Shown: positions 23,264 to 34,036, numbered from the stretch's first letter. The stretch: 64,000 nt of DNA from Sorghum bicolor (GCF_000003195.3 NC_012873.2:44138061-44202060), one strand, 5' to 3'. Notes: a model not told the origin generated them from the letters alone. A program made the numbers and translations.

Positions 23264-26200
23264 ATGGCCGTCAATTTCATCGTTCCTGAGGTCAGTTCCT
23301 CGCGCCATCTCTTGTACTTTTCCTCTCACCCCTGTTCATCCGCAATCCATCTCACTGAACATTTTTCTTTCTTTTTCTTTGTGTTTTTCTTTTCTACCTC
23401 CAAAACCATTAGGAATCGGCTAATAAAATTGTCATCCCTACCGATCAACCACACCTCCAATGCCTCGGCCCGCTAGGGGACCCAGATCCAACCGACCTCA
23501 TAAACGCAGAAACCAACAGGATCCCTTTTAGAGCAGAGAACTTTTCTTTGGATCTATGGAAGGATACTTTCCGTTCCTAGCCTAGCCCTACCGTGGGGTG
23601 GAAGGATTGGTTCTTGAGGGTCAGCAACTCCAATGAAGCCCAGTGGGGCGAGAGAAAGCTAGACCAATGCATTAGGTTGTCCATTGCCAATATGCAAAGG
23701 AACGAATCATTGTTGATAGCTGCATCTTATTTCTGGTCGGACACCCTCAATACCTTTGTCTTCGGCCATGGTCCTGCTGCCCCTACACTTGCCGATGTAG
23801 CTATGCTCACTGGCCTGGATGTGTCTTCTGCCGATAGCACCCTTTTCTTTGATACCAAACCCAGTGCTAAGGTAGAAACCCGCACCATCGGCGGCTGGTC
23901 GGGGTATATCCAAAAATACATCAAGACAGGCCCTGTTAACACAAAAGAGGAGACCTCCTGTTAACACAAAAGAGGAGACCTGCTTCCTGAACATGTGGCT
24001 AGACAAATTCGTATTTTGCGGCCGATCGGCAGGACTAACCTCCGTCTACCTAGCAGCAGCAGAAAATCTGGCCAATGGTGGCCGATACCTGCTTGGAGTA
24101 GCTTATCACCTCCTCCACCAAGTAACCAGGAAACTCTTACTCGGCCAGTCCATCGGTAACTTGGGAGGCCCTTGGTGGTTCATTAACATGTGGCTCAATC
24201 TCCACATGCACAAGCGTCTGGAGTTCAATCTTTTCGCTCAGCGTTTTCCAAGGGACATAGCCGAGAACCATGTGCTGGGTGAAGAAGAATCGGCAACACG
24301 CCCTCCCTTGAACTTCGGTGAAGCTGTCATAGTTCTGCCTGGTACAAGGGGTAATCCAGACCAGTTTAGCCGATTCTTTCAAACCTTGTACGAAGGTTTG
24401 GCCAGAGATGAGCGAGCGTGGTTGGCCTATGATGACCCAGATACTATGTTTCCTCTAGTTTTCAATCCATTCGATGAAGCTCTTGACAAGGACAACGAAG
24501 TAATGATGGCACTGGTGATTCCCAGAGCCATACCGGTGAACTTCTTTGGCAGTGGGAAAACAACTCCCCAGACTTATGAGTTCTATAATCCATCAGCACT
24601 AGCTCGTCAATTAGCTTTCGGCCAGCTGCCGATTGCACTCTGTTATGCCGATGTGATAAAGCCCAGAGAAACCATTACTAGCCTCCTTGAATGGATTCGA
24701 GTGGCCCAACTGCCATCAAGTGCCGATACAGATGTAAACCTGTCAGAGTGGGTACCAGCCGCCTTCATCACTCAGGCGTACAAGCATTGGTGGGCAGAAT
24801 GGAAGGAACACCTATTCTGCAAATCGGCTCTTTCGTATCGTGGCATGATCGATCCTGAGTACGAAGTTCCCACTGACACTGTAAGTATCTTTAAACCGAT
24901 GTTCCAATTCTCTCAATTCTATTTCCATCGGTAACTGATTCTTTGTGTGACTTTTCAGGTCGATAACACTCCTCCGTCGGTCAGTAGAAGTGGCAAGTCG
25001 ATTGATCTGTTTGCATCGGGTCCAATCTCTTCAATCGGCCACAATGCTCCTACCTTGGCCGCCATCGTACATCGAGGCATACGCCTCAAGAAGGTTACCA
25101 CCAAGAGAACTCAGACATCACCATCGGTAGCTGCTTCCACTCTGGCACAGGCTTTCAAGGTAATTGCCAAACCTTTTCATTTATACCGATCTTCCTTTTG
25201 CATCTGCTACATTGATACTCACAAGTTTTCTTTTCTGCATCAGCAAACCAGCGCATCGGCAAGGACCAAAAGCAAAGGTGCTGATGCCCCCCAGTCCAGC
25301 CAGCAAAAGAGAAAGGGTGCCAAAGGTACCAGAGCACAGGCAAAGTGCCAGAGAGTAGCAACTCCCCCTCCTCCTCCGGCATTTCCAATTCCGGTGGAGT
25401 CTTCCCCTTCTTCTCCAGAAGTCCAGACGCAACAAGTACCATCTCCCCCACCAATGCAAGAAGCACCACAGGTGGAAGAACCTCAACAAGAATTACCTCA
25501 GCCAGAACACACATCGGCTGATGTACATGAGCCAACTGCCGATCCAGCAGGTTTCATCATAGCATCAGCGGTCTCTTCCATCCAGACAAGAACTGCCCTT
25601 CCTCAAGGTAACACATTTTATTACTGCCGATGAACTTATTCCTTTTCGTTCTTATAACCCCTTCTGTTAATTTTCAGCTGACGTAGCTCCATCGGCAACT
25701 CTGGCCGATCAACCCATGGCCCCATCGACATCTTCCAGTCAGAGGCGAGAGATTGCCTTGAAACAAGTAAGCTATCCAATCTCCATCCATATTACTTACC
25801 GGTGCTCTGACCATGGAATGACCCACTTTGTCCTCCTTTTCAGGAACATGACTCTTCTGACAGCCTATTCTCCTTTGCCATTGATATCTCCGAAGACGAA
25901 GGTGAGGAAGCAAGTTCCTCCCAGGCAGTTGGAATCACATCGGCAGAGATCAGGGCCAAGCTAGAAGAACTGTCAGCTTTCCTTCATCAAGACACAGCTC
26001 AACTAGTCGATGACTCTGACCCGGCCAAGGTTTTGTTCAAGGCCCTCAAAGGCCAGATTCCTGCCGATGCCGAGGAAACCCTCTTCCAGGCCGCACATCT
26101 GGAGAGTCGTCAGCTGCAGTACCAGAGGGCCGCCTGGCGCCTTGCCGATAGAGCTGCTCAGACCCGGCTTTCTGAGAAGATGATGAAAGAGAAGCTCCTG

Positions 26201-26539
26201 ACCGATGAGAAGCACAAGACCATCGGTACCTTGAAGTCATCAGGCGACGCATTGAAACAGAAGATCTCTGATTTATCGGCAAAAATAGAAGCCTTGCTGG
26301 CAGAACTCAAGCAAGTGGAGGACGCTCTATCCCAAGCCCAACAGGAAGAAAACCAACTGCCAGAGACCATCAAACTCCTCGAGCAAGAGCGAAATGCCTA
26401 TGGTCGCAAAGCACTGCAGTTGAAGAAGAAATTGAAGCCGATAGAAGGCTCTGCCGATGAAGACACCAAAGAAATAGAAACAGCCGACCAGATCCGCCTG
26501 CGCGCTATATCAACCATCCAAGCGCTGTTAAGCATGTGA
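23264..26539 (+). pseudogene. Plant mobile domain (PMD) protein gene, six exons, antisense in element E
   Basis: The exons, inferred from GT/AG borders and open frames, are 23264-23290, 23413-24880, 24959-25159, 25244-25607, 25678-25766 and 25844-26539 (stop TGA). Exon 2 holds the PMD fold (WKDWFLRVS, SLLIAASYFWSDTLNTFVF-like core, LADVAMLTGLD, GWSGYIQKYI, FLNMWLDKFVF, GGPWWFINMWLN, WVPAAF). Exons 3-5 encode a Lys- and Pro-rich linker, and exon 6 a Glu/Lys-rich coiled coil ending in a short helix. PMD proteins of the MAIN/MAIL1 class act in the plant nucleus on gene expression and transposon silencing. Two lesions are seen: TAG at 23578-23580, probably from Trp, and a 25-bp tandem duplication at 23932-23981 that shifts the frame. 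Without that duplication every exon phase agrees, giving about 939 codons. The splice model is inference. Confidence 0.8.
23932..23981 (+). repeat. Exact 25-bp tandem duplication in the PMD exon
   Basis: The unit 23932-23956 is repeated exactly at 23957-23981. Since 25 is not a multiple of three, it shifts the frame. The PMD reading resumes one frame over at once, so this looks like a recent replication-slippage event. Confidence 0.95.
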
Positions 26540-26697
26540 GCTCTTCATCGGCAACACACTTGCCTCTTCCTGCTCTTCAGCTTTCTTGATGTTTAGTCTA
26601 GCCGATAGGACTGTTATCGGCATCCTTTTGAAACATTAAGTCCGGCCCCAGATACATTTTAATCCAGCCGATAGGAGTGTTATCGGCATTTAAACTT
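26540..26697 (+). other. Convergent intergenic gap of element E with two inverted hexamer pairs
   Basis: PMD (+) and integrase (-) end 158 bp apart. The gap has five copies of the E hexamer. Four form two near-identical inverted pairs, GCCGAT-9 nt-ATCGGC, at 26601-26621 and 26667-26687. They could be protein-binding sites or part of opposed 3' ends. Confidence 0.7.
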
Positions 26698-27447
26698 TTA
26701 TGCATCGACCCATATGCTGGGGTAGTACTTTTTTAAATATTTGCCATTTAACGCTCTGGGAAATTCAACTCCTTCAAGAGTTTCTAAAATGTAGGCGTTA
26801 CTAGGAGCCGATTGTCTTATCCGATAGGGACCCTCCCAATTGGGAGACCATTTTCCAAACTTCAAACTTTTAGTCCCGATCGGTAAAATTAATTTCCATA
26901 CCAAGTCTCCATCGGCAAACTCCTTAGCCTTCACTTTCTTATCATACCATCTAGCAACTCTTTTCTTATTCTCTTCTATACTCATCAAGGCTCTCAGCCG
27001 ATGCCCTGCTAGATCATCCAACTCGTCTGTCATCAAAGTAGCATAATCATCGGCAGCCAACTGGTCTTGAAAAGATAATCGCCTAGACCCAGCCTTAACC
27101 TCCCAAGGTAATACTGCATCATGCCCATACACCAACTGATAGGGTGAGACCTTGGTCGATCCATGACAAGCCATCCGGTATGACCATAAAGCCTCACTTA
27201 GCAATGTATGCCACCTTCTAGGATTTTCCTCAATCTTCCGTTTAACAAGCTTAATAATTCCTTTGTTAGACGCCTCGGCCTGCCCATTGGCTTGAGCATA
27301 GTAAGGAGAAGAATTCAATACTTTAATGCCCATACCGATTGCGAATTCATCGACTTCCCCTGATGTAAACATAGTATCCTGATCGGTAGTAATTGTTTGA
27401 GGAATTCCAAATCGGTAAATGATATGCTCCTTCATAAAACCAATCAC
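26698..27447 (-). pseudogene. C-terminal half of integrase, element E
   Basis: The frame opens with VIGFMKEHIIYRFGIP and contains the second catalytic Asp (ITTDQDTMF) and the catalytic Glu (QAEASNKGI). Then come the C-terminal region (SPYQLVYGHDAVLP) and the GPYRI/GKYLKKYY end typical of Tat-type integrases. The zinc-binding HHCC region and the first catalytic Asp are missing. The upstream neighbour is the end of protease, so one deletion removed RT, RNase H and the integrase start. With no start of its own it is a non-functional remnant unless fused. Confidence 0.85.
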
Positions 27448-29120
27448 ATTGCCGATGCGATGACATAAGAAGAGTCTCCTGGGACAATTTCAATCTTGTC
27501 ACCTACCCACTGGACCAAGCATTGGTGCATTGTAGATGAGATGCAACAATTAGCATGAATCCAATCTCTTCCCAACAGCAGGTTGTAAGCACCCTTTCCA
27601 CTGATCACGAAGAAGGTTGTCGGCAAGGTTTTGCTGTCGATGGTCAATTCTGCGCATATCGCCCCCTTGACCGGAGACACGTTCCCTTCAAAATCTTTGA
27701 GCATCATGTCGGTCTTGGTTAAATCCTGATCCCCTTTTCCAAGCTTCCGATACACTGCATATGGCATGATATTAATAGCGGCTCCACCATCAACTAGAAT
27801 CTTAGTCATTCGCTGACCATCCACTTTTCCTTTAACAAACAGAGCCTTGAGGTGCTGCCTTTCATCATCGGCAGGCTTCTCGAAGATAGCCGTCATCGGA
27901 TCTAGAGCCAACTGAGCTATTTGGTCGGAAAAATCCACCTCATCATCACTGGATGGCGCAAGGAACTCCATCGGCAAAATGAATACCATGTTGACACCTG
28001 CCGATGGGCCTTCTTCCTTAGGATCTGGTTGTTGCTGATCCCCAGACTGTCCAGAGTTCTCCCCCTTGCTTAACTCTTCTCGCCTTTCACGCTGCAGTCT
28101 TCGTTTCTGTGTCCTGGTCAACCCCTCTGGACACCATGGAGGAAGCTGCTGCTGCCTTGCCGCTGGGCGACGATTTTCCCTTGACTCCATCCGATATGCA
28201 TTGGCGTCCCTACAAAATATGAACTTGTCGGGAACCCGTGCATTATCCATCTCTTCCAGTTCTCCCTGGATCCTGGGAAAATATCCAACACGATCGCCAA
28301 GCCTGTCGTGCACACTGAGCCTGCCCCCCAGCCGATCATGGACAGATGCTCCCCCTCTAATCGGCCCATTGAAACGCCGATCATTATCACGATAGTGTCG
28401 ATCGGACCTGTCGTATCGGTCATAACCGTTACACTCAGGACAATCTCTGATAGTTGGAAGCTTGATATTCTCCTCCCAGCAATGGATGAAGAATGGACAA
28501 TTCCAGTGATCCCTATGCCGATTCCACTCCTGTCGGCGTCTTTCTTCTTCCCGACGATAATCTTCCTGCTGGCGCCGATATCGGTCTTCACGTTGCTGCC
28601 AAGTTTCCCGAGGTCTTTTGTGAGTTATAACGATACCAAATCGGGGAGGCCTTCCTGAGCTGGTTCCTTCCTGGACCAAGCCCCTTCCTCTCGCATCGGC
28701 AGTAGTGACTTGATGCTGAGGATCCACCGATGCACTTCTTTTGGCTGCTTCTGATGTTAAGACCTTGGCCTTCCCCTTAGCATCCAACATGTTCGTTGGG
28801 AAAGGATGTTGATCAATCTTCATCGGCTTCTGGGTCTTGGAACTGTCAAATTTAATTCTTCCAGACTCTATAGCCGATTGCAGCTGCTCTCTGAAAACCT
28901 TGCATTCATTAGTGTCGTGAGAAGTTGCATTGTGCCACTTGCAATATTTCATCCTTTTTAATTCTTCAGCCGATGGGATCACGTGATTAGGAGACAGCTT
29001 GATCTGACCTTCCTGAAGTAGAAAGTCAAATATCCTATCGGCCTTGGCGGTGTCAAACGCGAATTTCTCTGGTTCTTTATGTCCAAAAGGACAAGACATC
29101 GGCTTCTTATTTTTACCCAC
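27448..29120 (-). pseudogene. C-terminal gag and protease of element E
   Basis: The open frame of about 558 codons begins inside gag. It has a His/Cys cluster (CKWHNATSHDTNEC), a long Arg/Glu/Asp-rich basic segment, a second Cys pair (RDCPECNGY) and a basic KRRLQRERREEL run. A retropepsin-like domain follows, with ILVDGGAAINIMP (active-site DGG rather than DTG) and YNLLLGRDWIH. Tat-branch proteases often deviate from DTG, so this change alone does not prove loss. The frame stops at the deletion junction beside integrase. It would be translated as gag-PR only if the upstream frameshift near 29120 were absent. Confidence 0.8.
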
Positions 29121-30983
29121 TCTGCCAAGCCGATGACTAGTTCCTCATCAGAGTCTGAGCTTGTTGCTTCCTCAACGAACGATACCTTTTTGTTCCATGC
29201 TCTCTTGGGCTCAAAAGGCTTGATATCCTGATCACAAATTCTCTGCACCAAATGACTTAAGCTTTCAAACTCCTGAGAAGCATACTTGTCCCTGATGTGT
29301 GGCAACAAACCCTAGAAAGCCAAATCAGCTAGCTGCCGATCATCCAGAACCAGACTATAGCATTTGTTCTTGACCTCTCGTATCCTCTGCACAAAACTTT
29401 CAACCGATTCATCATTGCGTTGCCTCAATTTGACCAAGTCGGTGATCTTCTTCTCATGGACCCTAGAAAAGAAGTACTTGTGGAATTGTTTCTCCAGATC
29501 GGCCCAAGTAATCACCGAGTTGGGAGGTAGTGATATAAACCAGGTAAAAGCTGATCCAGACAATGATGACGAGAATAGACGAACCCTTAACTCGTCCCTG
29601 TTACCAGCTTCACCGCATTGAATAATGAACCTGTTGACGTGCTCCATGGTTGACGTGTCATCCTGCCCAAAAAACTTGGTAAAATCCGGTACCTTGTACC
29701 GATGTGGAAGCGAGATCAAATCATATGCGGGAGGATACGGCGTCTGATAAGAGTAAGTGTTGACTTTGGGTTTTATCCCGAATTGGTCTCTCATCACTTC
29801 AGCTATCTTATCGGCCCAATAAGCATAGGCATCTTGCCGATGAGGTGGTTGCGGATCAGGCACCTGCTGGTAAGCTTCCACGTGTCAGTGTGGCGCACGA
29901 TCTGCATGAAACATCAGGTTAGTCATCTGACCCCCAATCTGTGGACCACCAAGCTGCTGCCCGCCAATCTGCTGTCCGCCGACCTGCTGCCCAAGGTTCA
30001 TTGGCTGGTTAGGAATCCCCTGATTCTGGAACCCGGGATAGATCTGTCCTTGGTGGAACCCTGTAGCCTGATGACTCGGTTGGGGCGTTTGCGGAAAGAC
30101 TTGCTGCCCAAGCCATCCACTATTAGCGTTCATCGGCATAGGCCCTGCCGATGACTGGTAATTGGGCATTATCATTGAACTGACATACCCTGGTTGGATC
30201 ATAGACCTCTGTTGCATCAGCATTGAGTCTGCCGATGCGTTAGGCATCTGGAATGTTGGAGCTTGAGAATTCCTAGTGTGAGGTCTTGCAGTAGTAGTTG
30301 TAGTATACTGGGGACTCTGGTTCATCGGCATACTTGGAGGTGCCGATGCCATAGGAGTCTTGCCCCTCACATCAGTCGTCTGCGACGTACCCGGCGTTAA
30401 CTCTGGAGGCATGCCATAACCCCACCAGTTAGGAGGAGGAGTCAATCCTAACATTGCCGATGCCAACAGATCTGTAGCAAATTTGATCTGCCCATCTGAA
30501 GTTTGTGGATTGGTTGTCATCGGCGTAGATTGTGCATTGGTGACTCCCACCGTGCTTGGCGGAACAGGAATCTCCATGCCCGCAGCGGCGGTAGCGGCTG
30601 ATGGAGCTGTGACCACTGGTGACCTTGGCTGGTGATAAGTGGGGCCCACATAAATCTGGTGGCAGCTGTCCTTCTTTGAAAGTTCTTGCCACGGCATTGA
30701 AAACCGTGTTAGACAGTACACCAGCTTGGTTGATCAAAGCACGGTTGATAGCGTTGTCAACCATCTCTTGAAGCTTGCCAGGATTGGCTTCAAAAGTAAC
30801 CTGCCGCGGTGCCGGCAGTGCATCCTTCTGGATCACCTCGCCACTCCTGTTCATGCTGAAGGACCTTAGGCATTGCTGCTTGTAATCCTCCATGGCCTTA
30901 GCAATAGCTTGCTTCTGCTCATCCTTGAGATTGGCTTCCGTCACGGGGATAACGTTCTCCTGATCAAACTCAGAAGTCGACAT
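29121..30983 (-). pseudogene. N-terminal gag of element E
   Basis: The likely start is ATG 30983-30981, just after the primer site. An acidic N-terminus is followed by a frameshift near 30650. A Gln/Pro/Met-rich low-complexity region with GGQQ-type repeats (29885-30600) follows. A TGA stop at 29885-29887 precedes the retrotransposon gag core in the same frame (KVPDFTKFFGQDD, SSLSGSAFTWFISLPPNSV, LRQRNDESVESFVQRIREV), which ends at a stop at 29312-29314. The frame continues to a second frameshift near 29120. Four lesions make this gag inactive. Confidence 0.8.
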
Positions 30984-31005
30984 GTTGATCTTGATCTTGA
31001 ATCTT

Positions 31006-31023
31006 GTCCCACTGGGCGTGCCA
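31006..31023 (-). other. Primer binding site of element E
   Basis: On the - strand, TGGCACGCCCAGTGGGAC begins 7 bases after the 5' LTR end. It ends the way primer sites of Tat-type grass elements do. I do not assign the tRNA. Confidence 0.6.
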
Positions 31024-31030
31024 AAAGATG

Positions 31031-31754
31031 TGTTGGTGCAAAAGCTGATCTGCAAACACAAAGGGCTAATACCCGATTTAAACGTTAAGGCGTGCCAGCC
31101 GATTTGACCTTACTATCGACAAAGGTGGTAACTCGAATACTTTGGTCCTGACAACAGCGATGCGCCCGGATGCCACGGCCAAGAGGTATTCACGCGGAAC
31201 TTGAGTACACACCGAGCTTAAGTCGACGAATTTCTAAGAACTCGTAGTGAAAAGGAAAAAGTATGACGAAGTCGTCGAAAAAGTAGATGCTTGGAATATG
31301 AGTAAAAACGTGTGTTTGATTGATTGATAGATGTCATTACAAATCCCTAGGGTTTATATTTATGCCCTGCTCAAAGAGCTACAACCTGACACGACTAGAA
31401 CTCGAATTCCAAATTACACAAAATCCGTATACAAAACGATTTAAATAACTAAGGAAAACATAAAACTACCCCCCCCCCCGTGACAAACTGGAACACCTCC
31501 ACAAGCCGATCGGCAGCTTCCAGACTCTCCCTCCATATCATCGGCAGACTCCCTCGTCATAGTTATCGGCAGACTTCCTTGTCGTAGCCATCGGCACAGA
31601 CACATCACCACCTATGGACTTAGTCATGTTCAACTCCTCCTCCATCGGCAACCATCCTCATTGGCAACTCATCCTACAGATTAAACACCGCCGTCTTATC
31701 TTGCCGGCCTATACTTTACCAAACATGGACACATGCCCAAAAACGGCGTCAACA
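31031..31754 (-). mobile_element. 5' LTR of element E
   Basis: In the element sense it starts TGTTGACGCC (31754) and ends GCACCAACA (31031), 724 bp. It is close to the 3' LTR except for a run of 11 C at 31469-31479 (4 C in the other copy) and the 16 bases missing from the 3' copy. The TATA box is on the - strand near 31356-31366. It carries seven copies of the E hexamer; two further sites present in the 3' copy are mutated by single transitions. Confidence 0.9.
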
Positions 31755-31759
31755 GAACT

Positions 31760-32292
31760 AGAACTGGATGAACTAGAGGGATCCTCTCTACTTGGATGAA
31801 GAATTGAAACCCTAGCTTTGATTCTATAGAAGAGGTATGTTATCCAGGGGCCAGGGGGCCTGCTTAAATAGCCCTTCCAAATGAACATGGGCCGTCGGAT
31901 CAAACCGACCTTAATCGCACGGTTTTCCTTGATCCTCAAAGGCGGTGGAGCATGATCCACGAGACCTACCCTGATTGGTCACCAGGGCAGGGCGGGCGCC
32001 CAAGGGGGGAGGGCGGGCGCCCTGCCCCCGGGCCCGCTCAGCCTCCCGTTCGTTCTCGTAGCTTTTGGAGTCTGCTAGATGATAGAAAATTAGCGCACAC
32101 GTTAATATCTCTATGTAAACCTGACATGTGGGCCTTTCCTCCATATTTCCTGATAACCCCCTGCAGAAATAGACAAACACCAAAACTCGTGGAATTCTGT
32201 CAGATAAAACCCTAAGTCTAGGTGTCGGTTGCATTTGGATCCTTTTACATGATTAGTTGACGGTTAAATGTGAGCATTAAGGACCGTCAACA
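31760..32292 (-). mobile_element. 5' LTR of element B, upstream part
   Basis: This is the U3 side of the LTR, beginning TGTTGACGGTCC at 32292 and matching 15470-15987. It holds two exact GGGCGGGCGCCC motifs at 31990-32001 and 32011-32022. TSD GAACT of E precedes it (31755-31759), and TSD TGGTC of B follows it (32293-32297). Confidence 0.9.
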
Positions 32293-32297
32293 TGGTC

Positions 32298-34036
32298 CAT
32301 GCACTAAAGATTTGGAGACACTATTTGATTGGGTATAAGATTGACATATATTGATCATAAGAGTTTGAAGTATATCTTCACCCAAACAGATCTGAATTTG
32401 AGGCAACAAAGATGGTTGGAACTGATAAAGGATTATGATTTGGAGGTGTATTATCATCCTAGAAAGGCGAATGTTGTGGCTGATGAACTTAGCAGGAAGA
32501 AGTACGCTACTAAGCTTGAGGCGACACCAGAATCTGAGTTGTGTGCTGAATTTGCATATCTGAACCTGGGAATTGTAGTGAATGCTATAGAAATTTAGGT
32601 AACTCCTACTTTAGAGGAAGAGATATGGAAAGGACAGTTGGAGGATGAGAAACTAAAGGAGATAGCATAGAATGTGGTACTAGGTAAAGCACTAGGATTT
32701 AGAATAGATGACAATGGTGTATTGTGGTTTGGAAAAAGGATATGTGTTCCTGAAGTGAATGTTATTCATGATATGATTCTGAGAGAGGCTCATGAATCAG
32801 CTTATTCTATTCATCCTGGTAGCACTAAGATGTATCTAGATCTGAAATAGAAGTATTGGTGGTATGGCTTAAAGAGAGATGTGGGTGAGTATGTTGCTGT
32901 GTGTCATACCTGCCAGCGAGTGAAAGCTGAACATCAGAGGTCAGCTAGACTGTTGTAACCAATGAAGATTCCAGAATGGAAGTGGGAAGAAGTAGGTATG
33001 GATTTTATAGTGGGTTTACCACGTACACAGAGAGGGTATGACTCAATATGGGTGATAGTAGATCGTTTAACCAAAGTTGCTCATTTCATACATGTCAAAA
33101 CTACATATAGTGGAGACCGACTGGCAGAGTTATGCATGGAAAGAATTGTTTGTCTACATGGGGTACCTAAGAAGATTGTGTCAGATAAGGGTACTCAATT
33201 CACATCTCACTTTTGGAAAGCAGTGCAAGAATCCTTAGGAACAAAATTGAATTTTAGTATAGCATATCATCCACAGACAGATGGATAGACTGAGAGGATC
33301 AATCAGATACTAGAGGATATGTTGAGAGCTTGTGCTTCAGTATGGAACCAGTTGGGACAAAAGTTAGCCATATGCAGAATTGTCTTACAACAACAATTAT
33401 CAACAGAGTCTTAAGATGGCACCATTCGAGGCATTGTATGGTCATAAGTGTAGGACACCATTGTTTTGGAATCACACAGGAGAGACCCAAGTGTTTGGTA
33501 CAGATGTCCTTAGACATGCAGAACAACAAGTGCGGACTGTTCGGGATAATCTGAAAGTTGCTCAGTCTCGTTAGAAAAGCTATGCAGATACACATAGGAG
33601 AGAACTGGTTTTCGAAGAGGGTGATTATGTCTATCTGAAAGTGTCACCGATGAGGAGTGTGAAGAGGTTTAATATGAAAGGAAAGCGAGCTCCAAGGTAT
33701 GTTGGTCCGTTTAAAGTTTTGCAAAGGCGTGGAGAAGTAGAATATCAGTTAGAATTGCCTGAGAGTTTATCTGGTGTGCATGATGTGTTCCATGTGTCAC
33801 AACTTAAGAAGTGTTTGCGTGTACCTGAGGAGTAGATACCTTTAGAAGAGCTTTCTATTAAGGGTGATCTCACATACGAGGAATATCCGATTAAGGTTTT
33901 GGAAATAGCTGAGCGAGTTACTAGAAGTCAAATTATTAAAATGTGCAAAGTGCAATATAATCGGTATTCAGAAGCAGAAGCAACTTGGGAAAGAGAGGAT
34001 GATCTGAGGAACTCATATTCATATTTATTTGAGTAA
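32298..34036 (+). pseudogene. RNase H end, integrase and chromodomain-like tail of element C
   Basis: This continues the polyprotein after B. RNase H has [25 protein letters not shown] and [12 protein letters not shown]. Integrase has an HHCC zinc region (HESAYSIHPG ... CHTCQRVK), the first Asp in GMDFIVGLP, the second in IVSDKGTQFTS and the Glu in TERINQILED, so all three catalytic acids are present. The GPFKVLQRRG and VFHVSQLKKC end is followed by a chromodomain-like tail (EEYPIKVLEIAERVTR ... EATWEREDDL) to TAA 34034-34036. TAG, TAA and TGA stops (for example 32596, 32668, 32848, 32956, 33286) and a frameshift near 33370 inactivate it. Confidence 0.85.

Larger units (their letters stand above)
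21915..31754 (-). mobile_element. Element E: Tat-type Ty3/gypsy retroelement with an antisense PMD gene
   Basis: E is bounded by a perfect GAACT duplication (21910-21914 and 31755-31759) inside the 5' LTR of B. The - strand is the genomic-RNA sense: 5' LTR 31031-31754, primer site 31006-31023, gag-PR, a truncated integrase, then 3' LTR 21915-22616. The + strand carries a spliced-type gene for a plant mobile domain protein between integrase and the 3' LTR. An extra antisense ORF in this place is known for the Tat/Retand branch. RT, RNase H and half of integrase are deleted. The hexamer ATCGGC/GCCGAT occurs about 80 times across the whole element. Confidence 0.9.
14778..32292 (-). mobile_element. 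Element B: gag-PR-PR non-autonomous LTR retrotransposon (interrupted by E)
   Basis: B lies on the - strand, with its 5' LTR at the high-coordinate end. TSD TGGTC is perfect (14773-14777 and 32293-32297). It has two LTRs (14778-15987; 21210-21914 plus 31760-32292), a polypurine tract at 15988-16003, a decayed gag-PR coding region (18122-19475), an unplaced 1.7-kb internal segment, and a tRNA-Asp-like primer site (21185-21202). No RT or integrase is present. The LTRs are shorter (about 1.2 kb) than those of F and G but share their ends and U3 motifs, so B is a sister subfamily. Confidence 0.9.

Noticed and set aside
25155..25535. Minus-strand ORFs opposite the PMD gene
   Set aside because: Shadows of the Pro/Glu-rich exon 4. 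The + strand has matching splice sites and codon phases.
31469..31479. C run in the LTR of E as a regulatory element
   Set aside because: The other LTR has only four C at this place, so it is a homopolymer expansion or an assembly uncertainty.
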